Positions 1-5,603 of a stretch of 6,744 nt of DNA are shown here, one piece after another. This DNA comes from JBGOUJ01 sp041477005 (GTDB lineage Bacteria > Acidobacteriota > Terriglobia > Bryobacterales > JACQDG01): positions 1 to 6,744 of the forward strand of contig JBGOUJ010000434.1 of NCBI GenBank assembly GCA_041477005.1. Reading direction: 5' to 3'. Within the stretch, counting starts at the first letter, position 1. The number at the start of each line of letters is the position of its first letter. Under the pieces are notes generated by a model, which searched no databases, was not told where the DNA came from, and saw only the letters and a list, made by a program, of their open reading frames with translations. A program made the position numbers and the translations under genes.

Positions 1-108
1 ATGAAGCAAGGGACAGAAAGGGTTGCACGTCCGGTGAGGCTTGACCCAGCGGGATTGGGCTGCGATTAACCTCTCTCCGCCGGACGACTGAGTAGGACCT
101 TGCGCACC
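1..108 (+). other. Unassigned left-edge segment with folding potential; possible end of an upstream element
   Basis: I cannot assign this stretch. Frame 1 is open from the window edge to a TAA at 67-69 (22 codons). It could be the tail of an upstream gene, but only about half its codons end in G or C, unlike the GC-rich third positions of the genes further right. It can also fold: 28-34 pairs with 80-86 (7 bp), 36-39 with 70-73, and 47-50 with 59-62. The string GCACGTCCGGT (25-35) resembles the 3' strand of group II intron domain V. However, the 5' strand would lie outside the window, and the 22 nt between the putative strands pair poorly. Coding tail, structured RNA and intron remnant all remain open. 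Confidence 0.2.
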
Positions 109-143
109 CCGGTTATCTGAGGACTAGCTCCTCAGATAGCCGG
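109..143. repeat. 15-bp inverted repeat (hairpin), possible terminator of an upstream gene
   Basis: The arms 109-123 and 129-143 are complementary over 15 positions, with a single T:G wobble (T113 with G139) and a 5-nt loop CTAGC (124-128). Four T residues follow at 151-154, after an 8-nt GC-containing gap. It could therefore act as a weak intrinsic terminator for whatever lies to the left, but the T-tract is short and displaced. The stem is symmetrical and would also form in a minus-strand transcript, where no T-run follows. A protein-binding palindrome is the other reading. The inverted repeat is certain; its function is not. Confidence 0.6.
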
Positions 144-197
144 CTCGGAGTTTTCCCATTCGCCCCCCCCCGTCCGCGAGGTCTTAGTGTCTCTGTG

Positions 198-364
198 CTC
201 TCTCTTCTCTCCTCCCTCCCTCTCCCTCCTCTCCCCCCGCGCCCCGGCCTCTTCTCCTTTCTCCATTTCTCAATTCCTCCATTCCTCAATTCCTCCTCTC
301 TCCTCCCTCCTCTCCCCCTCTCTCTTCTCTCTTCTCCCCCCATTCCTCCATTTCTCAATTCCTC
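198..364. repeat. Polypyrimidine/polypurine tract with 19-nt direct repeats
   Basis: The plus strand is almost purely pyrimidine. Positions 198-238 (41 nt) and 290-341 (52 nt) contain no purine at all. CTCCATTTCTCAATTCCTC occurs exactly at 261-279 and 346-364, and with one mismatch at 277-295. On the minus strand 214-238 has four G-runs of at least three, with loops of 6, 3 and 1 nt, which satisfies the usual G-quadruplex pattern. A run of nine C at 163-171 lies just upstream. The tract is open in several frames only because pyrimidine-only sequence lacks stops; the resulting Ser/Leu/Pro-rich translations are not credible proteins. It sits directly before the start of the next gene, so it may affect expression or replication. 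Confidence 0.8.
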
Positions 365-370
365 GCAAGG

Positions 371-376
371 TATACT
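371..376 (+). promoter_or_regulatory. Candidate -10 box for the plus-strand operon
   Basis: TATACT matches the bacterial -10 consensus TATAAT at five of six positions. It stands out between the pyrimidine tract and the ATG at 388. No -35 resembling TTGACA is present 16-18 nt upstream, where the sequence is pyrimidine-rich. If used, transcription would begin near 383, giving a leader of only about 5 nt. That fits the absence of a well-spaced Shine-Dalgarno sequence before the ATG. Confidence 0.3.
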
Positions 377-387
377 AAGTTTGAGCC

Positions 388-1764
388 ATGCTCCCCGCAC
401 TCCTCCTAACCATCGCCCTCGCCGACTGGGTGCCGGCGCGCTGGATCGACCGGGATCCCAAGAGCCTGGAGCTGTTGAAGGAAACGCCGATCAACTGCCT
501 TCTGCTCGAGCGGGACCAGTGGTCCGCGGCCCTGGCCGAGCAGGCGGCGAGTCAGGGCATCGTGATGCTCGGCGTCATCCGCAGCGGCGGCGATCCGGTC
601 GAAGCGGCCCGCGACGCGCTTCGCAACAAACTCCAGGGCGTGGTTCTCGAAGGCGATTTCCCCACCTCCGCGGCGGACCGGGTCCGCGATTCGCTGGCCG
701 CCGCGAAGGCCACCGTCGTCGAGATGCTTCCCCGGCGCTCCTTCGGGCGGCGGGAGAAGGCGGAAATCGCGGCGACCTATCAAGCCGTCTGGCCGGGGGT
801 TCGGGTGCAGGAGGAAACCGGAGCGACGCGGGCCGGGCCGACCGGCTCGCCCTGGATCGACACCAACACCGGCTTTCTCCTTTTCGCCCGCGCCTCCACC
901 GACGCGCCCGTCTGGATCGGCAATCTCCCTCCAAAGGACCGGGTCCTCACCGCCGAGAATTACCTGCACGCCATTTGCGATGCCGAGGCCTTGGGAGCGC
1001 GTTGGGTGCTGGCGCTCGACGACGACTTCCGCGGCCGCCTCCTGCGGCGCGAGGAAAAGGCGCTGCAGGCCTGGAAGCGGATCGCACTGTACTTGCAATA
1101 CTTTGAAACCCACCAGGAATGGCGGGCGCTGCCGTCCCACGGCCGGCTGGCGGTGCTGCAGGATGCCGACAGCGGCGCCCTGCTTTCCGGCAGCATCCTG
1201 GACATGTTCGTTGCCAAGAGGACGCCTCTGCGAGTGGTGCCCCGCGGCAAGCTGAGCGAGAACACCTTACGCGGCGCGACCATGGTCATTAACCTGGAGG
1301 CCGACCTGCTCACGCCGCCGCAAAAGGAAACAATCAACAAGTTCACTGCCGCCGGTAACACCCTGCTGACCAGCCCTCCCGAGTTCAAGCCGCCCGCCCT
1401 GCACGGCGATTCCATCACCGTGGATGAGAAGGAAATAGGACGGATCGAAGACCTGTGGGAAGGAATCAACAATGCCATCTCGCACGCCAACTTCCGGCTG
1501 CGGCTGTTCAATGTAGCGAGCATGTTGTCGAACATGGTGTCCGAGCCGGGCGGCAAGCGGCTGGTATTGCACTTGGTGAATTACTCCGGATACCCGGTGG
1601 AGAACATTACCATCCGCTTCCCGGGCAACCTGAAGAGCGCCAGAATGCTCTCTCCGGAAGGCAAGCCCCGGGAGCTCGAAATGTATCCCTCCAGGGAAGA
1701 CACCACGGTCGAAATCGACAAGGTGGGAACCTTCGCCACGTTAATATTGGAACAGGAGAGCTGA
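388..1764 (+). CDS. Exported protein of unknown function with GATase-like and beta-sandwich C-terminal regions (possible glycoside-hydrolase relative)
   Basis: The product is 458 residues. Residues 1-12 (hydrophobic, ending ALA before Asp13) look like a short signal peptide, although the positive n-region is missing. Residues 15-240 alternate helix and strand in a way that suggests a TIM-barrel-like fold (for example GIVMLGVI at 57-64, LQGVVLEGDF at 82-91, ARWVLALDDDF at 204-214). Residues 250-330 (GRLAVLQDADSG, then GATMVINLEAD and AAGNTLLTSPP) resemble the glutamine-amidotransferase-like domain of beta-galactosidase-type hydrolases. Residues 388-455 (KRLVLHLVNYSGYPVENITIRF) look like the small beta-sandwich that closes such proteins. 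I see no pair of carboxylates that I can name as catalytic. The ATG at 388 is the only sensible start: an in-frame TGA sits at 382-384 and the next Met is residue 60. No Shine-Dalgarno is well placed (AAGG at 367-370 is 17 nt away). It is cotranscribed with the DUF362 gene, which starts after 1 nt. The reading frame is certain; the function is inferred from fold-like patterns only. Confidence 0.85.
   Translation: MLPALLLTIALADWVPARWIDRDPKSLELLKETPINCLLLERDQWSAALAEQAASQGIVMLGVIRSGGDPVEAARDALRNKLQGVVLEGDFPTSAADRVRDSLAAAKATVVEMLPRRSFGRREKAEIAATYQAVWPGVRVQEETGATRAGPTGSPWIDTNTGFLLFARASTDAPVWIGNLPPKDRVLTAENYLHAICDAEALGARWVLALDDDFRGRLLRREEKALQAWKRIALYLQYFETHQEWRALPSHGRLAVLQDADSGALLSGSILDMFVAKRTPLRVVPRGKLSENTLRGATMVINLEADLLTPPQKETINKFTAAGNTLLTSPPEFKPPALHGDSITVDEKEIGRIEDLWEGINNAISHANFRLRLFNVASMLSNMVSEPGGKRLVLHLVNYSGYPVENITIRFPGNLKSARMLSPEGKPRELEMYPSREDTTVEIDKVGTFATLILEQES
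1754..1760 (+). promoter_or_regulatory. Ribosome binding site of the DUF362 gene
   Basis: AGGAGAG lies within the last codons of the preceding gene, 5 nt before the ATG at 1766. It is a strong Shine-Dalgarno match at normal spacing and fixes the start of the DUF362 gene. It contrasts with the first gene of the operon, which lacks one. Confidence 0.8.
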
Positions 1765-1765
1765 T

Positions 1766-2908
1766 ATGACACGACGTGAGCTGCTGACGATGCTGGGAGC
1801 TGCCGGACTTTCGCTCAAAGAGACCGCGGCCAATAGAGCATGGGCCAAGGAAGCACCGGCCGCCCCGGTGTCCGTTGCCCGCTGCCGGTCCTACGACGAG
1901 GACGTGGCGGCAACCCTCTCCACCATGTTCGACCAGTTGGGCGGCCTGCCCAAGCTGGTGAAGGGGAAGACCGTCACGATCAAGCTCAACCTCACGGGCG
2001 ACCCGGGCCTGCGGGTGCAGGGCATGCCGGTCGGCTTGACCCACTACACGCATCCCACCGTGATCGAGGCGTTCGTGCACCTGCTCGATCAGGCCGGCGC
2101 CCGGCGCGTCCGGCTGGTCGAAAGCGCCTGGGGGACGGGTGGGCCGCTCGAGGAATACATGTTGGATGCCGGATGGCGCGTGCGCCGCCTGCAGAGCGCC
2201 GCGAAGAACGTGGTGTTTGAAAACACGAACGCGCTCGGGACGGGCAAGCAATACAGCCGCTTCAAGGTGCCGGGCGGCGGCTACCTGTTTCCCGCCTACG
2301 ACCTGAACCAGGCCTACGAGCAGACCGACCTGCTCGTCAGCATGGCCAAGCTGAAGAACCACGCGACCTGCGGCGTCACCCTGTCGCTCAAGAACTGCTT
2401 CGGCATCACGCCGGCCTCGATCTACGGGGACGACTCCGGCGAGCAGGAGCCGAACGAAAAGCCGACTAAGGGCCGGGGCGTGGTGCTGCACGCCGGAAAA
2501 CGCGGGCCCTCGAAGAGCGCCCCGCAGGAGCTGGACCCGACATCCAAGCGCCATCCCGGCTATCGCGTCCCCCGCATCGTGGCCGACCTGTCCGCCGCGC
2601 GGCCCATCGACATCGCCATCATCGACGGCGTGGAGACCATTGCCGCCGGCGAGGGGCCATGGATCCGGGGCGTCCGGCCGGTCAAACCCGGACTGCTGAT
2701 TGCTGGTACCAACCCGGTCACGACCGACGCCGTGGCCACGGCTATCATGGGCTACGACCCGACGGCCGGCTGGGGCACGGCGCCGTTCGTCAATTGCGAC
2801 AACACCCTGAAGCTCGCTGAGGGTCACGGCGTGGGCACCACCGACCTCAAGCGAATCGAAGTCCGCGGCCTGCCGATTCAGCAGGCTATGTTCCGGTTCG
2901 AAAGCTGA
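1766..2908 (+). CDS. Tat-exported DUF362 domain protein
   Basis: The product is 380 residues. It begins TRRELLTMLGAAGLS, a twin-arginine signal with Arg3-Arg4, and a likely cleavage site follows AWA (25-27); export folded across the membrane is therefore expected. The mature part matches my knowledge of DUF362: KGKTVTIKLNLTG at 66-78, an ESAWG strand end at 119-123, the hallmark VSMAKLKNHATCGVTLSLKN at 191-210 followed by CFGITP, IDGVETIAAGEGPW at 286-299, and NPVTTDAVATAIMGYDP at 316-332. Cys202 and Cys211 lie in the hallmark segment. No ferredoxin-type CxxCxxC cluster, which some DUF362 proteins carry, is present. The family's biochemical role is not established, so none is claimed. The gene starts 1 nt after the upstream stop with a good ribosome binding site, so the two exported products are probably made together. 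The family call is strong; the function is unknown. Confidence 0.93.
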   Translation: MTRRELLTMLGAAGLSLKETAANRAWAKEAPAAPVSVARCRSYDEDVAATLSTMFDQLGGLPKLVKGKTVTIKLNLTGDPGLRVQGMPVGLTHYTHPTVIEAFVHLLDQAGARRVRLVESAWGTGGPLEEYMLDAGWRVRRLQSAAKNVVFENTNALGTGKQYSRFKVPGGGYLFPAYDLNQAYEQTDLLVSMAKLKNHATCGVTLSLKNCFGITPASIYGDDSGEQEPNEKPTKGRGVVLHAGKRGPSKSAPQELDPTSKRHPGYRVPRIVADLSAARPIDIAIIDGVETIAAGEGPWIRGVRPVKPGLLIAGTNPVTTDAVATAIMGYDPTAGWGTAPFVNCDNTLKLAEGHGVGTTDLKRIEVRGLPIQQAMFRFES

Positions 2909-3312
2909 GGCAAGCTGCACGAATCGCGCGACCGGCTCTGTAGACTGGGTTCCGGTAGTTCAACTACATAGCGTCACAAGTGATTGCGCGTCCCCACCCG
3001 GGCGGGATTGGATCGCCGGCTCGCCAGAGATCACACGAGGATTCGGCTGATGAGCCGCACAGCAGAGGGACCGCTCCCTGACGGTCGTGGCTCGGAGCGG
3101 CGCCGCACTGGGGCCGCGCGCGTAAGCAAGCGGTCGTGGCGCAAACACTAACGCACCGGGCCGACCGGCCCGCAGCGGTCAAGGGTTCGCTTCGCCGCGC
3201 AAAAGCGGCACGCCCTTGACCGCTGCCGGCCGGTTTGCTCGGGCCAAAGCCGCTGAGATGGCGCGCACGAGCGCTGGTAGTGGTGGCCTCGTTCCCCTCG
3301 GTCGCTGAACCC
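2909..3312. other. Convergent intergenic region, repeat-rich, no gene seen
   Basis: This 404-nt gap separates two converging operons. Short ORFs of 60-80 codons exist on both strands but none has a ribosome binding site or a recognisable domain. Structure seen includes a 13-bp palindrome GTAGTTCAACTAC (2955-2967), inverted repeats 3066-3070/3075-3079 and 3071-3077/3094-3100, and a direct repeat CGGTCGTGGC (3082-3091 and 3131-3140). The motif GACCGCT or its complement occurs at 3069-3075, 3129-3135, 3174-3180 and 3218-3224. The large palindrome at 3156-3242 is listed separately. No T-rich intrinsic terminator is apparent behind either operon. Confidence 0.7.
3156..3242. repeat. Large imperfect palindrome between convergent genes
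   Basis: Arms 3156-3185 and 3213-3242 pair over 30 positions: 26 Watson-Crick pairs, two G:T wobbles and two mismatches (C3162/T3236 and C3171/C3227). The inner 14 bp (3172-3185 with 3213-3226, GCAGCGGTCAAGGG) are perfect. The 27-nt centre contains a second small hairpin, GCCGC 3194-3198 with GCGGC 3205-3209 around a GCAAAA loop. It is 247 nt past the DUF362 stop and 71 nt past the minus-strand ASPIC stop. It could serve as a bidirectional transcript end or an mRNA 3'-end stabiliser, or be a copy of a dispersed palindromic repeat. No T-tract supports a classical terminator. Confidence 0.75.
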
Positions 3313-4977
3313 TCAGAACCCCGGAAGCGCCCGAATCGGTTTCTCTTCCACGCACTCGTAGGCTCGGCCCGTGGCCAGATTCTTGTGCTCTTCCACCCGG
3401 CCGCTGGGCCACTCGATCACGGCGCGCGCCACGTTGTCACGCTTGCCAACTCCAAATGTGACCGCTAGCTCTGACTGCGACAGATAGCTGGATCCGCCTT
3501 TTACCATGCGCGACTGGGCGCCTGACCCGTCCTCGATACGCACGATGGCGCCGATGGCGTCGCGGTTGGATTTCGTGCCCACCAGCCGGAATCGGATGCT
3601 GCGATTTCCCGCAAGCTGGTCGTTGCGATAGAGCAGGGCAGGGCCGCTGTTGGTGGTGATGAGAATGTCCAGGTCGCCGTCCCGGTCGAAGTCGCCACAC
3701 GCCGCGCCCCGGGCCACCTTGGGCTGGGCAAAATCGAGGCCCGCCGCAACCGCGACGTCCCGAAAACCGCCTCTGCCGTCGTTGAGAAACAACTGTGGCG
3801 GTTGGGCGTAACCGACGTTGCGCCGGATATTGCGAACGGTTTCGTCGATGTGCCCGTTTACGACCAGCAAATCCAACAGGCCGTCCAGGTTGGCATCGAA
3901 GAACAGGCAGCCAAAGCCGAGACTGTTTCGCGAAGCCTGACCCACGCCGCTCTGCGGGGCAATGTCGCTGAACCGGCCGTCCTTTTCCGCCCGATAGAGG
4001 CCGATCATTTCATTGTCGAAGTTCGTGATGGCGATGCCGGCGCGGCCGGAATTCTCAAAGTCGGCCACATCGACGCCCATGCCGGCGCGCGCCTTGCCGT
4101 CCTCGCTGAAGGCGACCCCGGCTTGCACGGCGACCTCCTGAAACGTGCCATTGCGCCGGTTGCGGTAAAGCTTGTTCGGTTGCGTATCGTTCGCAACCAG
4201 GAGGTCCGGCCAACCATCCCGGTCATAGTCGATCAACGCCACTCCGAGAGATTTCGAGCTGCTGTCGAAAACGCCGCTGTGCGCGGTCACATCCTCAAAT
4301 GTGCCGTTGCCACGGTTCCGGAACAGCCAGCAAGTGGAACCCCGGTACGCCTCCGGCGTGCAGTAGGACTTGCGTTTTCCATCCAAGCTGCAGAACACGT
4401 CGCTCTCGGGCGACCACCGCACGTAGTTGCACACGAACAGATCGAGCAGGCCGTCGCGGTCGAAATCAAACCACAGCGCCGAAGTGCTGAACGCCTGCCG
4501 GTTGCCGAGGCCGCTCGCAGCCGTCACATCCACAAACGTCCCTTTGCCCGTGTTCCGGAAGAGGCGGTTTTGGCCCACACCGGTGACGTAGAGGTCCGGG
4601 AAGCCGTCGTTGTTGAAATCGCCGACAGCCACTCCCATTCCGTACATTTCGAGGTCGAGACCGGCTCGCCGCGTCACGTCGGTGAACGTGCCGTTGCGAT
4701 TGTTGCGATACAGGCGGAGGGTGGTTCGTTCCTTTTTGTGCCCCGGCCAGTCCATCCCGTTGAGGAGCAGGATATCCGGCCAGCCGTCGTTGTCGTAATC
4801 CAGGAACGCGCAACCGGGCCCCATCGTCTCCGGAAGGAACTTTCCACCGAACGCGCCGCTATTGTGCCGGAAGTCAATGCCGGCGCCGGCCGTCACGTCC
4901 GTGAATCGGAAACCAGGATCGGGCGCTGCGGCCGGCAAGAGAGAGGGGGCGCCGAAAAGAAAGGACCGGCGTGTCAC
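3313..4977 (-). CDS. Tat-exported VCBS/FG-GAP repeat protein with C-terminal UnbV/ASPIC domain (CRTAC1-like)
   Basis: The product is 554 residues. The GTG start yields TRRSFLFGAPSLLPAAAP, a twin-arginine signal (Arg3-Arg4) that supports this start; the next Met is residue 52. Seven calcium-binding-type loops of the VCBS/FG-GAP kind follow: DYDNDG at 60, DFNNDG at 120, DFDRDG at 171, DYDRDG at 250, the degenerate DFENSG at 306, DANLDG at 361 and DFDRDG at 429. Most are accompanied by a LYRNNRNGTF-DVT-like strand. Seven repeats fit a seven-bladed beta-propeller. Residues 463-540 (FRLVGTKSNRDAIGAIVRI, then GGSSYLSQSE, then IEWPSGRVEEH) are a clear UnbV/ASPIC domain. Proteins of this family are extracytoplasmic and thought to bind ligands or partners; the exact role is unknown. 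The GTG overlaps the TGA of the regulator gene by 4 nt (GTGA) and has no Shine-Dalgarno in front, so translation is probably coupled. Cys56, Cys183, Cys196, Cys206 and Cys216 could form disulfides outside the cytoplasm. Confidence 0.95.
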   Translation of the reverse strand: MTRRSFLFGAPSLLPAAAPDPGFRFTDVTAGAGIDFRHNSGAFGGKFLPETMGPGCAFLDYDNDGWPDILLLNGMDWPGHKKERTTLRLYRNNRNGTFTDVTRRAGLDLEMYGMGVAVGDFNNDGFPDLYVTGVGQNRLFRNTGKGTFVDVTAASGLGNRQAFSTSALWFDFDRDGLLDLFVCNYVRWSPESDVFCSLDGKRKSYCTPEAYRGSTCWLFRNRGNGTFEDVTAHSGVFDSSSKSLGVALIDYDRDGWPDLLVANDTQPNKLYRNRRNGTFQEVAVQAGVAFSEDGKARAGMGVDVADFENSGRAGIAITNFDNEMIGLYRAEKDGRFSDIAPQSGVGQASRNSLGFGCLFFDANLDGLLDLLVVNGHIDETVRNIRRNVGYAQPPQLFLNDGRGGFRDVAVAAGLDFAQPKVARGAACGDFDRDGDLDILITTNSGPALLYRNDQLAGNRSIRFRLVGTKSNRDAIGAIVRIEDGSGAQSRMVKGGSSYLSQSELAVTFGVGKRDNVARAVIEWPSGRVEEHKNLATGRAYECVEEKPIRALPGF

Positions 4978-5603
4978 GGAAGCGTCACCAGGCCGTGCCG
5001 GATAGCATAGACGACGAGTTCGGCGGTGTTGTGGATTTCGAGCGCCTCCATAATGTTGGCCCGGTGCACCGCGACCGTATTGGCGCTCAGGTCCAGGAGC
5101 GTGGCGATCTCCTTATTCGACCGGCCCTCCACAATCAGTTGCAGCACCTCCATCTCCCTGGTCGTAAGCCGCGGTTTCTTCTCGAGGCCACCTTTTTCGA
5201 GGGAGGGCAGCCGTGGGTCGAGAACCGGCCTGCCGGCGGCAACCTCTTTGACCGCCTTGACGAGTTCGAGGTCTACTGCATTCTTCAACAAGTACCCGCT
5301 GGCCCCGGCTTCCAGGCTGTTGCGCAAATAGCTTTCCTCGGAGTGCATACTGAGTATGAGGATTGCTGTTTCGGGAAGCGAGGTCAAGATGCGGCGGGTG
5401 GCCAACACGCCATTCATCCCGGGCAAGGCATAATCCATTACGACGACTCGCGGACGCAGCCGCAGCGCGAGATCCACGGCCTCCTGGCCGTCACTCGCCT
5501 CTCCGACGACAAGGATGTCCGGATCATCCTCGAGTATGCGACGGAACCCGCTTCGCACCAGGCTGTGATCATCGACGAGCAGAACCGCGATCTTGTTCGT
5601 CAT
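4974..5603 (-). CDS. NarL/FixJ-family response regulator (REC plus LuxR-type HTH)
   Basis: The product is 209 residues, the normal length for the family. The receiver domain (about 4-120) has the acidic pair Asp11-Asp12, phosphoacceptor Asp57 (VVVMDYALPGMNG), Ser85 as the conserved hydroxyl residue, and Tyr104/Lys107 in GYLLKNA, so every key residue is present. The LuxR-type DNA-binding domain (about 144-206) shows LTTREMEVLQLIVEGRSNKEIA, then LSANTVAVHRANIMEAL, the usual four-helix pattern. It should be phosphorylated by the kinase encoded just upstream and then bind DNA as a dimer to control transcription; targets are unknown. The ATG at 5603 is chosen because the REC fold begins immediately after it and a GGGAG (complement of 5615-5619) lies 11 nt upstream. 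The gene begins 35 nt inside the kinase gene and ends 4 nt inside the ASPIC gene. Confidence 0.95.
   Translation of the reverse strand: MTNKIAVLLVDDHSLVRSGFRRILEDDPDILVVGEASDGQEAVDLALRLRPRVVVMDYALPGMNGVLATRRILTSLPETAILILSMHSEESYLRNSLEAGASGYLLKNAVDLELVKAVKEVAAGRPVLDPRLPSLEKGGLEKKPRLTTREMEVLQLIVEGRSNKEIATLLDLSANTVAVHRANIMEALEIHNTAELVVYAIRHGLVTLP

Noticed and set aside
109..143. Hairpin considered as part of a diversity-generating retroelement target
   Set aside because: No template/variable repeat pair or reverse transcriptase is visible, and the stem is longer and less GC-rich than those hairpins.
261..364. Repeats considered as a CRISPR array
   Set aside because: There are only three copies; two overlap, the spacing is irregular and the tract is low-complexity. 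No cas gene is present.
195..1106. Plus-strand ORF of 303 codons beginning in the pyrimidine tract
   Set aside because: Its first part is translated from stop-free pyrimidine repeats, and the rest is an out-of-frame Arg/Gly/Pro-rich reading of the 388-1764 gene.
1607..2920. Minus-strand ORF of 437 codons opposite the DUF362 gene
   Set aside because: It is antisense to a gene with clear family motifs. Its His/Arg/Gly/Val-rich composition is typical of the shadow frame in GC-rich DNA.
2960..3412. Short ORFs of 62-77 codons in the convergent gap
   Set aside because: They lack ribosome binding sites, overlap one another and lie across repeats. Low-complexity Arg/Ala/Pro composition argues against coding.
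3802..5010. Plus-strand ORF of 402 codons opposite the ASPIC gene
   Set aside because: Its apparent repeats mirror the VCBS repeats on the other strand, and it has no recognisable domain.
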